NCBI RefSeq assembly: GCF_004357985.1
Contig: NZ_SMTF01000005.1
Span: forward strand, 62,001 to 126,000
From: Luteimonas aestuarii
Lineage (GTDB): Bacteria > Pseudomonadota > Gammaproteobacteria > Xanthomonadales > Xanthomonadaceae
Direction: 5' to 3'
DNA length: 64,000 bases
The notes under the pieces: generated by a model
Databases searched by the model: none
Told to the model about the DNA's origin: nothing
The model's input: only the letters and a program-made list of their open reading frames with translations
Program-made: the position numbers and the translations under genes
In this document: in pieces, positions 34,017 through 42,247 of the stretch
Layout: each line of letters starts with the position of its first letter
Position numbering within the stretch: position 1 is the stretch's first letter

Positions 34017-34739
34017 TCAGCGCGGCACGCCTTCGGCGATGCGGCACAGCGCGGCAGGCCACTCGGCGGGCGCTTGCACCACTTGCAGGCGCTCGCTGCC
34101 CGGAGCCACGTCGGCCTGGGCCTCGTGCGCCCAGGTGAGGTGGTAGGGCGCGTGGATGCCCCACCCGCCCAGCCGCAGCACCGGCGCGATGTCCGAGCGC
34201 AACGAATTGCCGATCATCGCGAACTGGCGCGGACCCACCTCGAACTCCTGCAGCAGGCGGAGGTAGGTGGCGTCGTCCTTCTCGCTGACGATCTCGATCC
34301 GGCGGAACAGGGCCGCCATGCCCGAATCGCGCACCTTCGCTTCCTGGTGGAACAGGTCGCCCTTGGTGATCAGCACGATGGCATGTTCGGCGGCAATCGC
34401 CTCCACCGCCTCGCGCACGCCCGGCAGCAGCTCCACCGGATGCCGAAGCATGTCCTTGGCGATGCCGACGATGCGGTGCAGGTCGGCTGCGGCAATGCGT
34501 TCGCCGGTGATCTGCACCGCCGCCTCCACCATCGACAGCGCCATGCCTTTCACGCCATAGCCGAAGATGGCGAGGTTGCCGGTCTCCACCTCGTACAGGC
34601 GCTCGCGCACGCGGGCATCGGCAAGGTCGACGTAACCGCCGACGATGCGTTCGAACTCATCCTGCGCGGCGTGGAAATAATCTTCGCTGCGCCACAGCGT
34701 GTCGTCGGCGTCGAAGCCGACCATGCGAATCGCGGTCAT
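34017..34739 (-). CDS. HAD-family hydrolase
   Basis: A 240-residue cytoplasmic phosphatase-like enzyme. HAD motifs: MVGFDADDTLWRSEDYF (motif I, nucleophile Asp), IVLITKGD (motif II Thr), the Lys in EIVSEKDDATY (motif III) and MIGNSLRSDIAPVLRLGG (motif IV). The cap is of the C1 type. The substrate cannot be assigned. The ATG at 34739 begins MTAIRMVGFDADD; a GTG 18 bases upstream is possible and neither has a strong ribosome site. The next gene lies 80 bp downstream. Confidence 0.87.
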   Translation of the reverse strand: MTAIRMVGFDADDTLWRSEDYFHAAQDEFERIVGGYVDLADARVRERLYEVETGNLAIFGYGVKGMALSMVEAAVQITGERIAAADLHRIVGIAKDMLRHPVELLPGVREAVEAIAAEHAIVLITKGDLFHQEAKVRDSGMAALFRRIEIVSEKDDATYLRLLQEFEVGPRQFAMIGNSLRSDIAPVLRLGGWGIHAPYHLTWAHEAQADVAPGSERLQVVQAPAEWPAALCRIAEGVPR

Positions 34740-35116
34740 TGGCGAAGTATGGCCCACGCGGTGCGCCTGGCGTCATCCACGGCATTGGCGGACGCATGGC
34801 TTCAGCAGGTCACGCGGCGACGATCCACGGCCGGCTACTCCCGATCAAACGGGAGAGGCGCCGCCACGCGGTGGCGCTGCGAGTCGCACTTCGGCACCCG
34901 CCTGGCGACGGTGGCATCGAGCCTGCGCTGGACGAATCGTCGCACGTTCTTCAATGGCCAAGGGGCGGCGGTGTCGCTACCGGGGTCATCGCCCGCACCC
35001 CCTTTCTTCCGGACTCGGAAGAAGTCCCGAAAGAACGCCAAAAGAAAGGCGGCCCGAAGGCCGCCAATCGGTGGAGAGAGTCCTCCGGCCGGAGGATTCA
35101 CTTCCGAAAGGGTGGC
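34740..35116. other. intergenic region, terminator and small hairpins, no gene
   Basis: This 377-bp stretch contains a TCTTCCG/CGGAAGA hairpin (35005-35022), the terminator of the EF-hand gene (35048-35065) and a short CTCCGGCCGGAG palindrome. It also holds the promoter of the HAD gene next to 34740, which was not resolved. Open frames here lack support. Confidence 0.6.
35048..35065 (-). terminator. terminator of the EF-hand gene
   Basis: Stem GGCGGCC/GGCCGCC with a CGAA-type loop, followed on the minus strand by TTTCTTTT. It lies about 50 bp after the EF-hand stop. Confidence 0.8.
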
Positions 35117-35491
35117 TTAGTCGTCGCCACCGCCGTCGGTCGGCTGCGGCGCGGCAGCGTCGGCCTGCGCCACGTAGTTGCGGTACTCCTCCTGGGTCAA
35201 CTCACCGTCGTTGTCCACGTCGGCATCATCGAACACCTGGGCCAGGGCCGGAATGTTGGCGGCCTCTTCGCGGCTCAACGTACCGTTGCCGTCGGCGTCC
35301 ACGTCAGCCCAGGTCAGCGGCTGCGAGGCGGCTTCCGGTGCAGGCGTGGTGTATTCCTGCGGGGTCGCGTCATGCGTCGCGGTCGGGTCTTCCTGCTGCA
35401 TGGTCGACGCGTCCTGCGCGAAAGCCATCGGGATGGCGAGGGCGGCGCCCAGGGCGATCAGGCCAGCGAGGGGCTTGCGTGCATTCTTCAT
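35117..35491 (-). CDS. secreted EF-hand protein
   Basis: A 124-residue exported calcium-binding protein. The signal peptide ends PMAFA|Q near residue 24. A Thr/Gln/Pro-rich spacer precedes two EF-hand loops: DVDADGNGTLSREE and DADVDNDGELTQEE, each with the DxDxNG/DG pattern and the terminal Glu. The end is Gln/Pro/Gly/Asp-rich. GGAGACGAC precedes the ATG at 35491. The role (calcium buffering or signalling at the envelope) is unknown. Confidence 0.88.
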   Translation of the reverse strand: MKNARKPLAGLIALGAALAIPMAFAQDASTMQQEDPTATHDATPQEYTTPAPEAASQPLTWADVDADGNGTLSREEAANIPALAQVFDDADVDNDGELTQEEYRNYVAQADAAAPQPTDGGGDD

Positions 35492-35893
35492 GGTGTCGTC
35501 TCCAAGTTGGACAAGTTGCGCGGTGGTTTGCGTATCGGTCGTCTTCCGCACGCCGCCACCCTGCCCGCGGCGGCATAAAGAAATGTGCATGGAGAACGTT
35601 AACGCGTCGTTCGACGCGGTACGCGCCACTTCGAGCGCCATCGGCGCGACATCGGAAATTGCCGGATTCTCGCGGTTTTACAGGGGTTTTTCGCACATCG
35701 GCATGTCGCCTCGGCCATGAACGGCAACGCAACCTTCACCTGCACGGCCCGATGCGTCGTCGTGCGGAACCGCGACGCGCTGCGCATTCCGTTCTGCGGG
35801 ACCGTGCCTGTCCGCGCGCGCCGCGGGCATGAATGCGGCCTGGCATGCGGCAACGTATGATGAAGGCGCCCATCCACTTCCCCAGGAGACGAC
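35492..35893. other. divergent promoter region, no gene
   Basis: This 402-bp gap separates the divergent EF-hand and sugar dehydrogenase genes. It contains a small CGCGTC/GACGCG hairpin near 35606 and a locally AT-richer patch around 35680-35700 (CGGTTTTACAGGGGTTTTTCG). No gene was found and no promoter hexamers could be fixed. Confidence 0.5.
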
Positions 35894-37069
35894 ATGTCCC
35901 GCTCTCTGACCCTGTGCGCCGCCGTGGCGCTTGCCCTGCTCACGGCCTGCAGCGGCGCCAATGGCAATGCATCGAACAGCCCGCGCGAGGGCAACCAGCC
36001 CGCCGACACGTCGGTGAAGATGGACAGCGCCAATCCGTTCGCCGCCACCGCCATCGCCGCCTTCGACGAACCCTGGGCCATGTCGTTCCTGCCCGATGGA
36101 CGCCTGCTGGTCAGCGAGAAGCGCGGCGCGCTGAAGCTCTACGATTTCGGTAGCGGCGCGGCTGGCGACGTGTCCGGCGTGCCTGACGTGCTGTATGGCG
36201 GGCAGGGCGGGTTCGGCGACGTGGTGCCGCATCCGCAGTTCGCCGACAACGGCATGGTCTACATCAGCTATGCCGAAGCCGGCGATGGCGATACCGCCGG
36301 CGGCGCCGTGGCCCGAGCACGGCTGGTGCTGGACGAGTCCGGCGGCGGCACGCTGGAGGACGTGGAGGTGATCTGGCGCCAGGTGCCGAAGGTCAGCGGA
36401 CGCGGCCACTATGCGCACCGCATCCTGTTCGGCGACGACGGCATGCTGTGGATCGCGTCCGGCGATCGCCAGAAGTTCGATCCCGCGCAGGACATGACCT
36501 CGAACATGGGCAAGATCCTGCGCCTGAACGACGATGGCAGCGTGCCGGCGGACAACCCGTTCGCAGGCCAGGGCGAGGTCGCCTCGCAGGTCTGGTCGCT
36601 GGGCCACCGCAACCCGCTTGGCATCGCCTTCGATCCGCAGGGCCAGCTGTGGAACAACGAGATGGGACCGAAGAACGGCGACGAACTCAATCGCGTCGAG
36701 CGCGGCGAGAACTACGGCTATCCCATCGTCTCCAACGGCGAGCACTACGACGGCCGCCCGATCCCCAACCACGACACACGCCCCGAGTTCGCCGCGCCGG
36801 TGATCACCTGGACGCCGGTGATCTCGCCGTCGAGCATGGAGTTCTACACCGGCGACCTGTTCCCCGACTGGCGGGGCGACGCGTTCATCGGCGGCCTGTC
36901 GTCGCAGGCACTGGTGCGGGTGTCGTTCGACGGCAACCGCGCCTGGGAGTCCGCGCGCTATTCGATGGGCAATCGCATCCGCGCGGTGCGCCAGGGACCG
37001 GACGGTGCGCTGTACCTGCTCGAGGACGGCGAGGATGGCCGCCTGCTGAAGCTCACCCCGCAAGGCTGA
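35894..37069 (+). CDS. PQQ-dependent aldose sugar dehydrogenase (lipoprotein)
   Basis: A 391-residue soluble glucose-dehydrogenase-type beta-propeller. The signal ends in a lipobox LLTAC, so the protein is probably anchored to the outer membrane or periplasmic face. Propeller motifs are EPWAMSFLPDGRLLVSEKRG, GGFGDVVPHPQFADNG, GHYAHRILFGDDGMLWIASGD (with the catalytic His), WSLGHRNPLGIAFDPQG and NNEMGPKNGDELNRVERGENYG. Members oxidise aldoses with PQQ and Ca and pass electrons to the respiratory chain. CAGGAGACGAC precedes the ATG. No PQQ synthesis genes are in the window. Confidence 0.92.
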   Translation: MSRSLTLCAAVALALLTACSGANGNASNSPREGNQPADTSVKMDSANPFAATAIAAFDEPWAMSFLPDGRLLVSEKRGALKLYDFGSGAAGDVSGVPDVLYGGQGGFGDVVPHPQFADNGMVYISYAEAGDGDTAGGAVARARLVLDESGGGTLEDVEVIWRQVPKVSGRGHYAHRILFGDDGMLWIASGDRQKFDPAQDMTSNMGKILRLNDDGSVPADNPFAGQGEVASQVWSLGHRNPLGIAFDPQGQLWNNEMGPKNGDELNRVERGENYGYPIVSNGEHYDGRPIPNHDTRPEFAAPVITWTPVISPSSMEFYTGDLFPDWRGDAFIGGLSSQALVRVSFDGNRAWESARYSMGNRIRAVRQGPDGALYLLEDGEDGRLLKLTPQG

Positions 37070-37094
37070 GCCACGGCCACATCGCAGGCAGACG

Positions 37095-37124
37095 GAGGCA
37101 GCGCGCAAGCGCTGCCTCTTTCGT
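37095..37124 (+). terminator. terminator of the sugar dehydrogenase gene
   Basis: Stem GAGGCAGCGC (37095-37104) against GCGCTGCCTC (37109-37118), loop GCAA, followed by TTTCGTTT. It lies 25 bp past the stop, between convergent genes. Confidence 0.85.
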
Positions 37125-37130
37125 TTCCGG

Positions 37131-37916
37131 CTACTGCGCGGGCTTTTCCACCAGCCCCATTGCCTCTCGGTAACGCGCACGCAGCACTTCCACCTTGGCG
37201 ATATACGCCTGTGTTTCGCGGAACGGCGGCACCCCGCCGTAGCGGGTCACCGCGCCGATGCCGGCGTTGTACGCGGCAGCGGCCAGGGTGCGATCACCGT
37301 CGTAGCGCCGCAGCAGCGCCCGCAGGTGGCGGGCACCGGCCTGGATGGACTGCACGGGATCGAACGGGTCCTGCACGCCGTAATCGGCAATCACGTCCGG
37401 CATCAGCTGCATCACGCCCATGGCGCCCTTGTCCGACACCGCATCGGGATCGAATGCGCTCTCGGCATGTGCGACCGCGCGCAACCATGCATCCTCCAGC
37501 CCATGCGTGCGCGCCGCGGCGCGGAAGGTCGCTGCGAAGGGTTCCAGCCGAGGTGCGCCGATGTTGCCCAGCCCCTCGTGCGCCGGTTCGCCGGGCGGCG
37601 TCTCGACGGTGAACCGCAGGTACGGGCGCGACCCGGGCAGGTTGCGGGTGCTGTACACCATCCGGCCATCCTGCTCGCGCTCGTACAGGGTGCCGCTGAA
37701 CACGCCCATCTCGCCCCAGAGGTTGGGGGTCTGCACGGCGTTGTCGTCGATCTCGCGCGGCTCGCACTTCGAGCCCGGTTCCGGTGCAGTGGCCAGGCTC
37801 ACCGTGCCATCGCGCACGCAGCGGTACACCGTGCGCGCCTCGGCGTCCGCCGGCAGCAGGACGCCCGCACAGGCCAGGGCCATCATCGCAAGGCCGGTTA
37901 CGTGACGCGCCTGCAT
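37131..37916 (-). CDS. lytic transglycosylase (SLT domain)
   Basis: A 261-residue exported enzyme that cleaves peptidoglycan to 1,6-anhydromuropeptides. After the signal peptide (ending ADAEA) comes a short DUF4124-like part (VYRCVRDGTVSLATAPEPGS). The SLT domain (about 125-250) has the catalytic Glu in VAHAESAFDPDAVSDKGAMGVMQLMP, then SIQAGARHLRALLRRYDGDRTLAAAAYNAG. The order matches MltC/Slt-type transglycosylases. The ATG is at 37916. It converges with the dehydrogenase gene and is followed upstream by a DUF4920 gene. Confidence 0.92.
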   Translation of the reverse strand: MQARHVTGLAMMALACAGVLLPADAEARTVYRCVRDGTVSLATAPEPGSKCEPREIDDNAVQTPNLWGEMGVFSGTLYEREQDGRMVYSTRNLPGSRPYLRFTVETPPGEPAHEGLGNIGAPRLEPFAATFRAAARTHGLEDAWLRAVAHAESAFDPDAVSDKGAMGVMQLMPDVIADYGVQDPFDPVQSIQAGARHLRALLRRYDGDRTLAAAAYNAGIGAVTRYGGVPPFRETQAYIAKVEVLRARYREAMGLVEKPAQ

Positions 37917-37961
37917 CCCTGCGCGCCTGGCCGGTGCCGATGCGAACGGACGGCGGTTGGC

Positions 37962-38387
37962 CTAGGACGTGATCTCGATCCCGTCGGCCACGATGCGGTA
38001 CTCCACCGATGCCGCCTGCTGGCCGGTCGCGCTGTCGCCGGTGAAATGTTCCACCTGCTCGGGCGTCAGTTCCTTGCGTTCCAGCACGCCATGCACCACG
38101 GCGGTGCCGGTGGTGTCCTTGTCGATGAAGAAATCGTGCTTGCCGAACATCACGCGCGCGGCCTGGCCGTTGTCCTCCAGCATCATCCAGCAGCCCATGG
38201 CCTGGCAGACCTCGGTGATGCGGCCACTGAAGCGGCGCGGCGCGCCGGCATGCGCATCGAAGTCGGCCAGCGCGGTCGACACCGGCACGGCCTCCCCGGC
38301 GGGCATCGGCTGGCCGTGGCGGGCGACATCGCCGGCATGGGCAAGGACCGCAATGGCGGACAGGGCGAGGGCGGCGGCAAGGCGCAT
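37962..38387 (-). CDS. secreted DUF4920-domain protein
   Basis: A 141-residue exported protein with a signal peptide ending LAHAG. The core FSGRITEVCQAMGCWMMLEDNGQAARVMFG contains the CxxxGCWM motif of the DUF4920 family, followed by FFIDKDTTGTAVVHGVLERKELT. The two Cys may bind metal or form a disulfide. The family function is unknown. The ATG is at 38387; the long frame upstream on this strand overlaps apt and is not coding. Confidence 0.85.
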   Translation of the reverse strand: MRLAAALALSAIAVLAHAGDVARHGQPMPAGEAVPVSTALADFDAHAGAPRRFSGRITEVCQAMGCWMMLEDNGQAARVMFGKHDFFIDKDTTGTAVVHGVLERKELTPEQVEHFTGDSATGQQAASVEYRIVADGIEITS

Positions 38388-38489
38388 GGCGGGTTCCGTG
38401 ATGGGCTTCGGGGGCGCCAAGATAGCGCGGTCCGTGCCCGCGCGCGATGGCGGTAGGATCGTGCCCCCCCACCCCGCGACTCGACACCG

Positions 38490-39008
38490 ATGGCCGACTG
38501 GACCCGCCTGATCCGCGACATCCCCGATTTCCCGAAGCCCGGCATCGTGTTCAAGGACATCTCCCCGGTGCTGGCCGATGCAGCCGCCTTTGCCGATGCC
38601 GTGGAGGCCATGGCCGCGCCGTGGCGGGCCGCGCCGCCACAGGCGGTGCTGGGCGTGGAGGCGCGCGGCTTCATCCTGGGCGCGGCGATGGCGCAGGCGC
38701 TCGGCTGCGGCTTCGTGCCGGTGCGCAAGCCGGGCAAGCTGCCGGGCCCCGTGCTGGCGCAGGATTACGCGCTGGAATACGGCAGCGACCGGCTGGAAGT
38801 GCACGTCGATGCATTGCCGGCCCACAGCCGCGTGGTGGTGGTGGACGACGTGCTGGCGACCGGTGGCACCCTGGCCGCGGCCGTCGCCCTCGCCCAGCGC
38901 CAGGGGATGGCGGTGGCCGGCGCCGCGGTACTGGTCGAACTGTCCGCGCTGGCTGGCCGCACGCGGTGGATGCATCCATTGCCCCTGCTGGCCGCGGCCG
39001 CCTGGTGA
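38490..39008 (+). CDS. apt: adenine phosphoribosyltransferase
   Basis: Salvages adenine to AMP with PRPP. The 172 residues have [20 protein letters not shown] at the start, [30 protein letters not shown] and the PRPP-binding [17 protein letters not shown], all standard for Apt. The length is normal. The stop overlaps the next gene (GTGA), so they are coupled. Confidence 0.95.
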   Translation: MADWTRLIRDIPDFPKPGIVFKDISPVLADAAAFADAVEAMAAPWRAAPPQAVLGVEARGFILGAAMAQALGCGFVPVRKPGKLPGPVLAQDYALEYGSDRLEVHVDALPAHSRVVVVDDVLATGGTLAAAVALAQRQGMAVAGAAVLVELSALAGRTRWMHPLPLLAAAAW

Positions 39009-39364
39009 ACAGGCTGGACGTCGAGGGACTGAAGGCCTTCTGTGCCTCGCTGCCCGGGGCCGAGGCCAGGCAGGTCGGCCCGCCGGCCAACATCCTGGTG
39101 TACGCCGTGCACGGCAAGCGCTTCGCGCATTTCAAGACCAGCACGCCCGAGCAGTGGCGCTTCAGCTTGAAGGTGCCCAGCGACCGGTTCCTGGAACTCA
39201 CCGACCTGCCCGGCATCCGCCCGGCCCGCTGGCTGGGCCGTCACCACTGGATCACCGTGGTCGAGGTGGCGCGGGTACCCGCCATCGACCTCCGCGCCTG
39301 GGTGCGCTGGTCTCACGGCGAGGCGGTGCGCAAGCTGCCCGGCCGAGTTCGCGCGGCGCTGTGA
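39005..39364 (+). CDS. MmcQ/YjbR family protein
   Basis: A 119-residue small cytoplasmic protein of the MmcQ/YjbR-like fold (DNA-binding-protein-like alpha/beta). The core is [36 protein letters not shown], then [35 protein letters not shown] and [15 protein letters not shown], typical of the family. The GTG start overlaps the apt stop. The function is not known; a DNA or nucleotide link is only suggested by the neighbour apt. Confidence 0.85.
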   Translation: MNRLDVEGLKAFCASLPGAEARQVGPPANILVYAVHGKRFAHFKTSTPEQWRFSLKVPSDRFLELTDLPGIRPARWLGRHHWITVVEVARVPAIDLRAWVRWSHGEAVRKLPGRVRAAL

Positions 39365-39603
39365 TCCGCGGGCGCGCAGGCCGCCGGACGGTGTCTTCAC
39401 GCCCGGATTGGTAAAAAACGCAGGCAGGAAAGGAGGGGCCGACGGCCTCGCAGCCAAACTGGTGCAATCGCTCCATGCCCCTGGATGGGCGGTGGCGAAG
39501 GCATCGGGACGACATCGGGCGTCGGCGGATCAGGATTCCGCACGCCCGCTGCATGCCCACCCCGGCTGCGCACATGGACAAGCTGCACACAGGAGCAGGA
39601 CCG

Positions 39604-40218
39604 ATGTTCAATGATTCGCTCGAGACGGCGGCGCACGTCGATCTGGGCAGGTACCTCGGGCGCTGGTTCGAGATCGCCCGACTCCCCAATCCACACCAGT
39701 CCGATGAATGCACCGACGTGCGCATCGACTACACGCTCGACGAGCAGGGCGCGCTCCGTTTCTCGCGGTCGTGCATCAACCCGGATGGCCTGAGTCGCAT
39801 CGACGGAGGCCGGTTGACGACGAAGGACGTAGGCCGCGCCAAGCTGAGCGTGAGTTTCGTGCCCGACAGCTTGCGCTGGCTGCCATTCACCCATCGCGAC
39901 TACTGGATCCTGCGCATCGACGAGGACTACACCATGGCCTTGATCGGGGCGCGCAACCGGCGGCGGCTGTGGCTGCTGTCGCGGGCCCGCCAGCCCGATC
40001 CCGGCCTGCGCGACGAGTTCCTCGCCCATGCCGAACGCCAGGGCTTCGATCTCACCGCGTTGCTCTACACGCAACAGGAGCGCACGCACGCGCTGCGCGA
40101 GTGGCCGCAGCCCGACGCCCATGCCGAAAACGCCGCGGCTGCGCGCGGCGGCCTCGCAATGCAAGTCGAAGCGGTGCGCGTGGAGCGAGACCAGCGGGCG
40201 TCGGAACGGCCGCAGTGA
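39604..40218 (+). CDS. lipocalin-family protein without signal peptide
   Basis: A 204-residue Blc-like lipocalin: DLGRYLGRWFEIARLPNPHQ is the first strand signature (GxWxEIARxP), DYTLDEQGALRFSRSC and YWILRIDEDYTMALIGARNRRRLWLLSR are further strands, and RDEFLAHAERQGFD forms the terminal helix. The C-terminal 45 residues are low complexity. Unlike the convergent paralogue at 40271 it has no signal peptide or lipobox from the chosen ATG (39604, with AGGAGCAGGA upstream), so it may stay in the cytoplasm. It probably binds a hydrophobic ligand. Confidence 0.85.
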   Translation: MFNDSLETAAHVDLGRYLGRWFEIARLPNPHQSDECTDVRIDYTLDEQGALRFSRSCINPDGLSRIDGGRLTTKDVGRAKLSVSFVPDSLRWLPFTHRDYWILRIDEDYTMALIGARNRRRLWLLSRARQPDPGLRDEFLAHAERQGFDLTALLYTQQERTHALREWPQPDAHAENAAAARGGLAMQVEAVRVERDQRASERPQ

Positions 40219-40270
40219 CACCGATCCGGGGTTGGGGCCAGGAGCGCCTGCCGCAGTCGTGCCGCAAGGT

Positions 40271-40810
40271 TCAATCCACCGGCGCGGTGACGACGAGCTC
40301 ATCCAACGCATAGCCACGCGATTCGGCTTCGCCCAGCAGGCGCTCGAACAATGGCTTGTCCATGCCCGCGCTGCGCGACAGGATCCACAGGTAGCGCTTC
40401 GACGGGCTGCCCACGACCGCCCACTGATAGTCGGGATCGAGCGCGATGACCCAATAGTCGGCCCATACCCCCGGCGCCCATGACAGCCAGCGTGGCGCGA
40501 ACCTGACTTCCAGGGCACCGGGATGGCCTTCCACCCGCCGCGCCACGCCAACGGATTCATCGCGTCCGCCGTCGCGCGTCCGACAGGCATTGCGGACTTC
40601 GATATCGCCATCGGGCAATGCGGTATAGATTGCCGTCGTATCACTCACGCACTTGCGCTGGAAGAACATCGGCAGGCGCGCGATCTCGTGCCACGTGCCG
40701 GAATAGCGCTCGATGTCCAGTTCAGGAACCGGGAGGTTGGACGCGGCCATCGCCGTCGGCGACGCGACCGCCAGGAGCAGGCTGCCGACCAGTGTCCAGG
40801 GACGCCACAT
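40271..40810 (-). CDS. blc: outer-membrane/periplasmic lipocalin (Blc-like)
   Basis: A 179-residue lipocalin with a signal peptide ending PTAMA. DIERYSGTWHEIARLPMFFQRKCV is the lipocalin entry motif, VGSPSKRYLWILSRSAGM the last strands, and DKPLFERLLGEAESRGYALDELV the final helix. Bacterial Blc proteins bind lysophospholipids or fatty acids during envelope stress. AAGGAGCAGGCCC precedes the ATG. The start lies inside the 3' end of the next gene upstream: 89 bases overlap in a different frame. Convergent with the other lipocalin. Confidence 0.9.
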   Translation of the reverse strand: MWRPWTLVGSLLLAVASPTAMAASNLPVPELDIERYSGTWHEIARLPMFFQRKCVSDTTAIYTALPDGDIEVRNACRTRDGGRDESVGVARRVEGHPGALEVRFAPRWLSWAPGVWADYWVIALDPDYQWAVVGSPSKRYLWILSRSAGMDKPLFERLLGEAESRGYALDELVVTAPVD

Positions 40811-42167
40811 GGGCCTGCTCCTTGTTGGTGGGGATGGACGGGGATGGTCGTCCCGGGCGGATGACGGCGACGCGAACGTCATCCTGCCCGCGCATGCGCA
40901 CAGTGGCGGGCGGCGTTGCGCCGTCGCATCCCGCCAACCGATGGGCCATGTACCGCTGCCGCAGCGTGGTGTGCACGTTGTGCAGGGCGAAGGCGATGTG
41001 GAAGGGCGTGCGCGGGTTGCGGTCGAGCATGCGGACGAAGTGGTACCCCACCGACTGCACGCCCTGGCGGTGGACGTAGATGCGGAACCCGCTGAAGAAC
41101 GGATCGTCCAGCACGGCGGCCATGCGTGCCAGAAGGTCGCGCTGGCCGGCATCCAGCGCCTCGTGCAGGCGCTCGTCGCGCGCGACCAGCAGCCGCTCGA
41201 AAAAGGCGTGCGGACGGGCCTGCGGGAATGCCTGCGACAGCTGCCACAGCAGGCGGGCCTTGTCGTTGTAGGCGGCGAATCCCCCGGCCTCGCGCAGCGA
41301 GGACGCCGCCGCCGCGTCCACGTCGTACACCACGAAGTTCTGGGCCTGGTTGTTGATGTCATCCAGCGCGTGCCGCGCAAACACGTGTTCGATGTAGCCG
41401 GGCACCCCGACGAAGGCCTGCCGGCCCAGTGACGACGCCTTGCGTGCCTCGCCGTCGCGCACGTAATCGCCGGCCGACGCACCCTGCAGGATGCCGTTAC
41501 CGGTATTGAGCACGTGCCAGCGCCCGATCACGATTTCATCGGCGGCAAAGGCAGCGTCGAACCCCTCGGATCCGTAGAGTTCGGCCTGCGCGGCATACTG
41601 CGCCACCTGTCGCCCCACGCCGCACTCGGCGCGTACGTGCCCCGTATAGAAGCCTTCGATGGCGCGCCAGTTGCCGTCGCGCGGCACGTAGCCGCGCCCG
41701 AACGACGCAATCGGCCGCCAGCCGGCGCGCGCCGACCCGCCGGCACCAAACCCGATCCATCCCAGCTGCAGCGCGGAGAAGCGATAGCCGTCGTTCGCCA
41801 CCAGCCGGTCCACGGCGCGCCGCGTCGCCGTACCCAGTTCGAACGCATAGGCGCAGGCGGTGGCGGGATGATCGAGCAGCGCGCGGTACCACGCCTCGGC
41901 CGCGGCACCGCCGAAACCGGCCGGCAGCACCGCACGCAGGTCTCCAGCCCCGCGTGCCGCATCCAGGTCGGCGCGCTCGCAGGGCAGGCCCGCCTCGATT
42001 CGCGGCGCGTCGATCGCCTGGTCCACGGTGAATTGCCAACCCAGCGATTCCAGCACCGTGCGCGCGCATGCCCGCTGTGCATGCGCCGCGCTGGTCGCGC
42101 ACGCACATACGCATAGCAGCGCGATCAGCGCACGGGACCGCCAACGGTTGTCGTGCTTTCCCGGCAT
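40722..42167 (-). CDS. large secreted protein of unknown function
   Basis: A 481-residue exported protein with a signal peptide ending TSAAHA|Q near residue 30. The body is globular with several Trp and Tyr, for example ALQLGWIGFGAGGSARAGW and FSGFRIYVHRQGVQSVGYHF, and no known domain or catalytic motif. The last ~40 residues, from about RPGRPSPSIPT on, are low-complexity and lie over the lipocalin start; that tail may be an extension after loss of the original stop. The ATG at 42167 gives a clean signal sequence. Same strand as the neighbours. Confidence 0.7.
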   Translation of the reverse strand: MPGKHDNRWRSRALIALLCVCACATSAAHAQRACARTVLESLGWQFTVDQAIDAPRIEAGLPCERADLDAARGAGDLRAVLPAGFGGAAAEAWYRALLDHPATACAYAFELGTATRRAVDRLVANDGYRFSALQLGWIGFGAGGSARAGWRPIASFGRGYVPRDGNWRAIEGFYTGHVRAECGVGRQVAQYAAQAELYGSEGFDAAFAADEIVIGRWHVLNTGNGILQGASAGDYVRDGEARKASSLGRQAFVGVPGYIEHVFARHALDDINNQAQNFVVYDVDAAAASSLREAGGFAAYNDKARLLWQLSQAFPQARPHAFFERLLVARDERLHEALDAGQRDLLARMAAVLDDPFFSGFRIYVHRQGVQSVGYHFVRMLDRNPRTPFHIAFALHNVHTTLRQRYMAHRLAGCDGATPPATVRMRGQDDVRVAVIRPGRPSPSIPTNKEQAHVASLDTGRQPAPGGRVADGDGRVQPPGS

Positions 42168-42247
42168 GGCACCAGCCTATCCATCCGGCCGCGATGGCCA
42201 GGTCAACGCCCGCGGTCACCGTGCAGGCGCAGACAACCATGTGCAGG

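Noticed and set aside
38447-39004. A longer N-terminus for the YjbR-like protein
   Set aside because: The frame upstream runs through apt in another frame; the GTG at 39005 overlapping the apt stop is more credible.
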